From an uncultured Opitutia bacterium (GTDB lineage Bacteria; Verrucomicrobiota; Verrucomicrobiia; Opitutales; UBA953), in the NCBI GenBank assembly GCA_903853185.1, contig CAINSX010000257.1:1-8703 (forward strand): a stretch of DNA of 8,703 nt, read 5' to 3'. Below the pieces are notes generated by a model, which was not told where the DNA came from, ran no database searches, and saw nothing but the letters and a program-made list of their open reading frames with translations. Shown here in pieces: positions 5,706 to 8,703 of the stretch. A program made the position numbers and the translations under genes. Positions within the stretch are counted from its first letter, which is position 1, and the number at the start of each line of letters is the position of its first letter.

Positions 5706-5778
5706 CAAGGGGAGACCGGAAACCGGGAGGGTTGCTGCGGGCATATAATAACCCAGCCAATCATCCGGTCACCCTTTG
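5706..5778 (-). repeat. 73-bp palindromic element, copy C (reverse)
   Basis: The ends CAAGGGGAGACCGG (5706-5719) and CCGGTCACCCTTTG (5765-5778) are inverted repeats matching at 12 of 14 positions. Between them GGTTGCTG and CAGCCAATC form a further imperfect stem, so the whole copy can fold into one long hairpin with ATATAAT near the tip. Reverse-complemented, it aligns with copies A and B. It starts 17 bp after the tgt stop and may serve as a two-way 3' end between the convergent tgt and iscA-like genes. It is 19 bp from REP pair copy 2. Confidence 0.85.
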
Positions 5779-5797
5779 AGCCAAACTCCTTGCCTTG

Positions 5798-5853
5798 GGT
5801 AGGGTCGAGCATCCCTGCTCGACCGCGGCCGACCAAGGATGGTCGGCCCTACC
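5798..5853 (+). repeat. REP-like hairpin pair, copy 2
   Basis: GGTAGGG (5798-5804) and CCCTACC (5847-5853) enclose two perfect 9-bp hairpins: GGTCGAGCA, TCCC, TGCTCGACC (5803-5824), and GGCCGACCA, AGGA, TGGTCGGCC (5827-5848), with 2 bp between them. The plan is the same as at 649-737, but all stem arms have different bases that still pair. A tail TCGGGACAAA follows, like the tail of copy 1. I read it as an inverted pair of REP monomers headed by GTAG. Confidence 0.85.
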
Positions 5854-5869
5854 TCGGGACAAAAAAACC

Positions 5870-5909
5870 CTTGCCCACGTGCCAGCGTGTCAACTTGCCC
5901 CCTCGCTTT
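5870..5909 (+). repeat. Degenerate octamer array, second site
   Basis: Five units in exact 8-bp register: CTTGCCCA, CGTGCCAG, CGTGTCAA, CTTGCCCC, CTCGCTTT. This is the same word family as the array at 4450-4540. The last unit forms part of the left arm of the stem that covers the iscA-like stop codon. Confidence 0.6.
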
Positions 5910-5928
5910 GACCTTCGGTCAAAGCGAG
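5902..5928. terminator. 12-bp perfect hairpin at the iscA-like stop codon
   Basis: CTCGCTTTGACC (5902-5913), loop TTC, GGTCAAAGCGAG (5917-5928): twelve uninterrupted pairs. The iscA-like stop codon (5919-5921, minus strand) is inside the stem. On neither strand is it followed by a T run (minus strand: GGGGG; plus strand: AAACTC), so it is not a standard intrinsic terminator. It may still mark or protect the 3' end of the minus-strand mRNA. Confidence 0.5.
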
Positions 5929-6284
5929 AAACTCTCCCCGCACGAACAACTGGCCTTGGCGTTGGGATTGGAGAATTTGAAGCCCCCGCCGATCATCTTG
6001 TCGGAGTAATCCAACTGCGTGCCGCGGAGATAGAGGGCGGATTTCGGGTCGACCAGGACCTCGACGCCTTCCGTGCGGACCAAAATATCGGCCGACTTGG
6101 CCTCGCCGACGAAACGCATCTTGTAGGAAAGCCCGTTACAGCCTCCACCCGAGATCGCGACACGAAGGAAGCCGCCCTGGGCCTCGCGTGCGGCCAACGA
6201 GCGCACCTTCACCCCCGCCGGGGCGGTCAGGCGGATCAGGCGCTCGTCGGCGACGCGCGGGCTGGCGGCGGTGGTGGTCTCCAT
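5919..6284 (-). CDS. IscA/HesB-family iron-sulfur cluster assembly protein
   Basis: A 121-aa A-type carrier or scaffold protein that helps hand Fe-S clusters to client enzymes in the cytoplasm. The family's three cysteines are present: Cys49 in GGGCNGLSY (46-54), and Cys113 and Cys115 in the C-terminal CSCGESF (113-119). The segment FKFSNPNAKASCSCGESF (102-119) follows the HesB signature. Residues 1-15 are a short variable leader without signal character. It stands alone, not in an isc or suf cluster, which fits ErpA-like or SufA-like carriers, but the subtype cannot be told from sequence, so no symbol is given. The start ATG (6282-6284) has CAAAG before it and no clear Shine-Dalgarno sequence. 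The gene is divergent from the tRNA-Val gene and convergent with tgt. Confidence 0.9.
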   Translation of the reverse strand: METTTAASPRVADERLIRLTAPAGVKVRSLAAREAQGGFLRVAISGGGCNGLSYKMRFVGEAKSADILVRTEGVEVLVDPKSALYLRGTQLDYSDKMIGGGFKFSNPNAKASCSCGESFSL

Positions 6285-6363
6285 CTTTGCTCAGAATTGT
6301 GGCCAACCTGAACAAAGACAAGCCGCCACACCGATAAGGCCACCACACCGTAGGAAAACAGGC

Positions 6364-6394
6364 TTGCCCGGCACCCTCCCCGAAGGGATATGAT
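6364..6394 (+). promoter_or_regulatory. Probable promoter of the tRNA-Val gene
   Basis: TTGCCC (6364-6369) as -35 and TATGAT (6389-6394) as -10, five of six bases of consensus, are spaced by 19 bp, slightly long. Transcription would begin near 6401, giving a leader of about 9 bases before the tRNA. No other gene could be served in this direction. Confidence 0.5.
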
Positions 6395-6409
6395 GTTTTC
6401 CCGGGTAAC

Positions 6410-6486
6410 GGTCGCGTAGCTCAGTTGGTTAGAGCGCAGCATTCACATTGCTGAAGTCACAGGTTCAAGTCCTGTCGCGACCACCA
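6410..6486 (+). tRNA. tRNA-Val, anticodon CAC
   Basis: A full cloverleaf can be drawn. Acceptor stem GGTCGCG (6410-6416) pairs with CGCGACC (6476-6482). The D stem is GCTC/GAGC around AGTTGGTTA. Anticodon stem CAGCA/TGCTG encloses the loop TTCACAT with CAC at 6444-6446. The T stem ACAGG/CCTGT encloses TTCAAGT. The discriminator base is A6483 and CCA is encoded (6484-6486). Anticodon CAC reads GUG valine codons, a frequent codon type in this GC-rich genome. Flanking bases 6399-6406 and 6486-6493 are complementary. Confidence 0.97.
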
Positions 6487-6516
6487 CCCGGGATCTCACC
6501 TTGGCCACCCACCGTA

Positions 6517-6600
6517 GGGTCGTTTCTATTAGTTTATAATATTAGAGGTCAGATTGTAATTAGGTGTTCCCAGCAAACTGTCGCTTAATTATTCCTAGGG
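6517..6600. other. AT-rich patch after the tRNA, with a perfect TATAAT
   Basis: Positions 6521-6600 are about 35% G+C (28 of 80), far below the surroundings. The patch contains TATAAT at 6535-6540, but no good -35 box lies 16 to 18 bp before it. It may hold the promoter of the following gene, or be a scar of lost DNA. No copy of the tRNA 3' end, integrase or inverted ends is seen. The rest of the 190-bp gap holds nothing I can name. Confidence 0.4.
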
Positions 6601-6676
6601 CTCATCGATGACGCCGCCCTGCGGGGTAACGTCCTCCGATTCCCCTTCCATTTTCTCCGCCACCTTTCCGACTCAG

Positions 6677-7030
6677 ATGTCCGAACCCACGAAACTTCCC
6701 GACAGCCTCCCCGAACTTCTCGCCCACCTCCACGATCGCCAGGAGAAACGCGGCAACTGCACCATGAAGGACCGCGCCGAGCTCTGGCTCCGCTTCGGCG
6801 GAGAGACCATGGACATCAGCCCGCCCAACTTCCACCACGCCCTCGCGACCTGGCTGGCCAACGCCGGCCTCGTGCCCAAGGACAAGGCCCAAGACGTGGC
6901 CGCGGTGCTCTACTGCCTCGGCGTAACGAATTCCAACAATCTCTTTCAGAAGGTGAACCAAGGGAAACTCGTGACGATGGGCATCGGCAAGAACGGCCGA
7001 CGCAATGCCAAGGGACAGCGGAAGTCGTGA
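6677..7030 (+). CDS. Hypothetical protein, 117 aa
   Basis: I do not recognise the family. The protein starts with an acidic, leucine-rich helix (PDSLPELLAHLHDRQEKRG, 8-26). It continues with a mixed region NCTMKDRAELWLRFGGETMDIS (27-48), a helix NFHHALATWLANAGL (51-65) and a helix DVAAVLYCLGV (73-83). It ends in a basic tail, GKNGRRNAKGQRKS (104-117), which could bind nucleic acid. There is no signal peptide or membrane segment. Third-position G/C bias is like the neighbours, so it is probably a real gene. ATG 6677 is chosen because the extension from the in-frame ATG 6608 (23 residues rich in S, T and P) looks non-coding; neither start has a Shine-Dalgarno sequence. It sits between tRNA-Val and corA, 81 bp before the latter. 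Confidence 0.65.
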   Translation: MSEPTKLPDSLPELLAHLHDRQEKRGNCTMKDRAELWLRFGGETMDISPPNFHHALATWLANAGLVPKDKAQDVAAVLYCLGVTNSNNLFQKVNQGKLVTMGIGKNGRRNAKGQRKS

Positions 7031-7077
7031 CCCTGGGTCAGAATTGTGACTAAGCGGTGACGGCCCACCCGAACCCG

Positions 7078-7083
7078 TTGACA
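7078..7083 (+). promoter_or_regulatory. Possible -35 box of corA
   Basis: TTGACA is a perfect -35 hexamer, 28 bp before the corA ATG. The best partner is GAAGAT (7100-7105; three of six bases, 16-bp spacing), which would start the transcript at about the ATG. The weak -10 makes this tentative. Confidence 0.3.
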
Positions 7084-7111
7084 TAGGCCCGTCGCCTAGG
7101 AAGATGGCCCC

Positions 7112-8305
7112 ATGAGTCGGCATCAGCAGAGGCGACAGCAGGAAATGGCGAGGGCCCGTTCCTTCCTGGAACGACGCATGCATGACCTGCGCACCCGACT
7201 TAACCTCAAGGACGATGCCGCCCCCCTGCCCGGCGAAGCCGCTTACGAGGATACCGAAATCGGTCGCGCCCCGGGTCAACTACCCGCCGCCTCCCCCTTT
7301 GAGTCGACGGCCCCGACTAAATTCCGCGTCTTCTCCTACGACGAGACCAGCTGCAAGGTGGAGGAGTTCTCCGACCTCGACTCGGTCGGCCGCTATGCCG
7401 GCAAGCAGGGCATGGTCTGGATTCAGGTCATGGGCATCACCGACCCCCAGATCGTCCATATCGTCGGCGCCTTCTTCGATATCCCGATGCTGGCCCAGGA
7501 AGACATCCTGACGGCCACTTCCCGCCCGAAGTTCGAGGAACACGGCGACAAGCTCCTGGCCATCGCCCGCGCCGTCCGCATCGGCGTCGAGGAAGACACC
7601 CCGCGCGGCCAGCAGATCTCGATCGTCGCCGCCCAGAACTGGGTCATCTCCTTCCACGAAAACGACGAGAAGGTCTTCGAGGCTGTCGAGAAACGCATCG
7701 CCGACAATAAGGGCAACATCCGTAAGTGGCATGCCGGCTACCTCGTCTACTCCCTGCTCGATACGCTCGTCGACCGTCTGCTCTATCAGACCGAAGAGAT
7801 CGAGGACGCCACGACCGAACTCGAAGACTCGATCCTCAAGGGCACCGACGACTGGGACCTCAACGAGGTCTACCGCCTAAAGAGGATCGTCGTGCGCCTC
7901 AGCCGCCTCGCCCAGCCCCTCAAGGACATGGTGAGCGTGCTCGAGCACTACGAGCACGCCTTGCTACCGACGACCTTGGACATGTACCTGCGCGACCTGT
8001 ACGACCACGCGATCCGCGCGGCCGACCGAATCGAGCACGCCCGCATGATCTTGCAGGACCTGCAGGAGTACCATCACACCCAGCAGGAACGGAAGACGAA
8101 CGAAGTCATCCGAGTGCTGACCGTCATGAGCTCGGTTTTCATCCCGCTGACTTTCCTGGCCGGGCTCTGGGGCATGAACTTCCACTTCATGCCGGAGATC
8201 CATACCCCTTGGGGTGAGAAATACGGCTACTTCTTCGCGCTCGGATCGATGCTGGTCGTCGCGACCGGCATCGTCATCTGGATGAAGCGCAAGCGGTGGT
8301 TCTGA
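7112..8305 (+). CDS. corA: CorA-family magnesium/cobalt transporter
   Basis: A 397-aa inner-membrane protein of the CorA family, which forms pentameric Mg2+ channels. Order of parts: an N-terminal extension (1-68) that is first very basic (RHQQRRQQEMARAR) and then acidic; the cytoplasmic alpha/beta domain (70-200); a long helical stalk (about 210-335) rich in charged residues; membrane helix 1 (about 335-353); the signature GMNF (354-357); a periplasmic loop, HFMPEIHTPWGEKYG, with the typical MPE; and membrane helix 2 (about 373-391) ending in KRKRWF. Family members are often 315 to 350 aa; the excess is the N-terminal extension. The ATG is preceded by GGCCCC and has no Shine-Dalgarno sequence. 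The upstream gap (81 bp) is too short for an M-box-type Mg2+ riboswitch. The gene ends 23 bp before a 12-mer inverted array shared with the convergent priA. Confidence 0.93.
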   Translation: MSRHQQRRQQEMARARSFLERRMHDLRTRLNLKDDAAPLPGEAAYEDTEIGRAPGQLPAASPFESTAPTKFRVFSYDETSCKVEEFSDLDSVGRYAGKQGMVWIQVMGITDPQIVHIVGAFFDIPMLAQEDILTATSRPKFEEHGDKLLAIARAVRIGVEEDTPRGQQISIVAAQNWVISFHENDEKVFEAVEKRIADNKGNIRKWHAGYLVYSLLDTLVDRLLYQTEEIEDATTELEDSILKGTDDWDLNEVYRLKRIVVRLSRLAQPLKDMVSVLEHYEHALLPTTLDMYLRDLYDHAIRAADRIEHARMILQDLQEYHHTQQERKTNEVIRVLTVMSSVFIPLTFLAGLWGMNFHFMPEIHTPWGEKYGYFFALGSMLVVATGIVIWMKRKRWF

Positions 8306-8328
8306 GGGCGCGGAGCGCCGACAGCGTA

Positions 8329-8487
8329 GAGGGCTGCGTTGATCGCTGAATAGAGGACTGAGTTGAGGGCTGAATGGACGTAGAGGCAGGACGGCTCCGA
8401 AGGCTGTCTTGTCTGTGACTTTATCAATTCAGCCCTCCATTCAGACCTCCATGCCGTCCTCCATTCAGTCCTCAATTCAGCGTCCTC
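8329..8487. repeat. Inverted pair of degenerate 12-mer arrays between corA and priA
   Basis: Left arm, five 12-bp steps on the plus strand: GAGGGCTGCGTT, GATCGCTGAATA, GAGGACTGAGTT, GAGGGCTGAATG, GACGTAGAGGCA (8329-8388). Right arm, the same word on the minus strand: AATTCAGCCCTC, CATTCAGACCTC, CATGCCGTCCTC, CATTCAGTCCTC (8426-8473), then a 14-bp unit (8474-8487). The arms face each other around a 37-bp spacer, so they can pair into a long hairpin. It fills the gap between two convergent genes and touches the priA stop codon, so it may act as a shared 3' end. No T run is present. Confidence 0.8.
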
Positions 8488-8703
8488 ACGCACAATCCTG
8501 CGCGTCGACGTCGATGACGTCGATGACCTCATCGTCACCAAGGATCTTGGCACGCAGAGGCAATAGCGCGGCGAGGAGCGACTTCACGCCGGTCACGAGA
8601 TACCAGATGTGCACGCGGTGCTGGTCTTGGACCTTCTCGAACGGACACGGGGCCGGGCCACGGATCTCACAGAGGCCAGGGTGCAGGCGCTCGAGCTCCT
8701 TGA
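8486..8703 (-). CDS. priA: Primosomal protein N' (PriA helicase), C-terminal part
   Basis: Partial gene: 71 C-terminal codons and a TGA stop (8486-8488) are visible; the rest lies beyond the right edge. The translation runs LKELERLHPGLCEIRGPAPC, then PFEKVQDQHRVHIWYLVTG, then a helix SLLAALLPLRAKIL, then VIDVIDVDAQDCA. The GPAP-x-P-x-E motif, followed by a basic/aromatic strand and a closing acidic strand (I-D-V-D), is the usual PriA C-terminal domain. PriA restarts stalled replication forks by loading the replicative helicase. The usual proline after DVD is replaced by alanine. The gene is convergent with corA, and its stop codon overlaps the outer edge of the 12-mer inverted array. With so little sequence the call rests mainly on the GPAP region. 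Confidence 0.75.
   Translation of the reverse strand, partial: KELERLHPGLCEIRGPAPCPFEKVQDQHRVHIWYLVTGVKSLLAALLPLRAKILGDDEVIDVIDVDAQDCA

Noticed and set aside
5741..5752. Promoter from ATATAAT in the 73-bp element copy C
   Set aside because: It is the loop region of the palindrome and the equivalent bases in copies A and B do not keep a -10 box; no -35 partner or served gene.
6410..6600. Genomic island integrated at tRNA-Val
   Set aside because: There is no integrase and no second copy of the tRNA 3' end in the window, and the downstream genes have ordinary codon use.
6291..7049. Identical 11-mer TCAGAATTGTG at 6291 and 7039, both near gene starts
   Set aside because: Several chance 11-mer matches are expected in a window of this size, and the two sites have different orientation relative to their genes.
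7031..7111. Magnesium riboswitch (M-box) before corA
   Set aside because: The gap is only 81 bp, too short for an M-box, and no matching structure is seen.
8329..8487. CRISPR array
   Set aside because: Units are 12 bp with no spacers between them and lie in two opposite orientations.
8227..8553. Minus-strand open frame with tetrapeptide repeats of the TEWR type
   Set aside because: The repeats are just the 12-mer DNA array read in frame; the frame also overlaps the corA and priA ends and has no recognisable protein.

Overview
The window is ordinary-looking chromosome from a GC-rich bacterium, with most coding regions clearly above 60% G+C. The gene mix is a ThuA-like secreted protein, a dihydroorotase of the type with a DQVHFREPG signature, CorA, and a near absence of Shine-Dalgarno sequences. 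This suggests Verrucomicrobiota, perhaps Opitutae; that placement is inference. No phage, integrase, transposase gene or CRISPR array is visible.

Layout, left to right: a SerB-like phosphatase (+) at the left edge; a 348-bp repeat-filled gap; a secreted ThuA-domain protein (+), ending 2 bp from the convergent SRPBCC-fold protein (-); a divergent 117-bp gap with a hairpin; a 166-aa unknown protein followed closely by dihydroorotase (+); a repeat-filled gap; queuine tRNA-ribosyltransferase (+); another repeat-filled gap; an IscA/HesB-type Fe-S assembly protein (-); tRNA-Val(CAC) (+); an AT-rich patch; a 117-aa unknown protein (+); CorA (+); a large inverted array of 12-mers; and the C-terminal end of PriA (-), cut by the right edge. 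The genes are mostly single housekeeping units. Only the unknown protein plus dihydroorotase look like a possible operon.

The most interesting material lies between the genes. First, paired REP-like hairpins beginning GTAGGG occur at two sites; the four arms differ in sequence but keep base pairing. Second, a 73-bp element with 14-bp inverted ends occurs in two full copies and one half copy. Third, there are degenerate tandem arrays with strict unit lengths of 6, 8 and 12 bp, each gap having its own word; the 12-mer array forms a large inverted pair between the convergent corA and priA ends. Separately, six of nine visible start codons are directly preceded by CCC, with no Shine-Dalgarno sequence. 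Tgt lacks two of the three cysteines of the usual zinc site.
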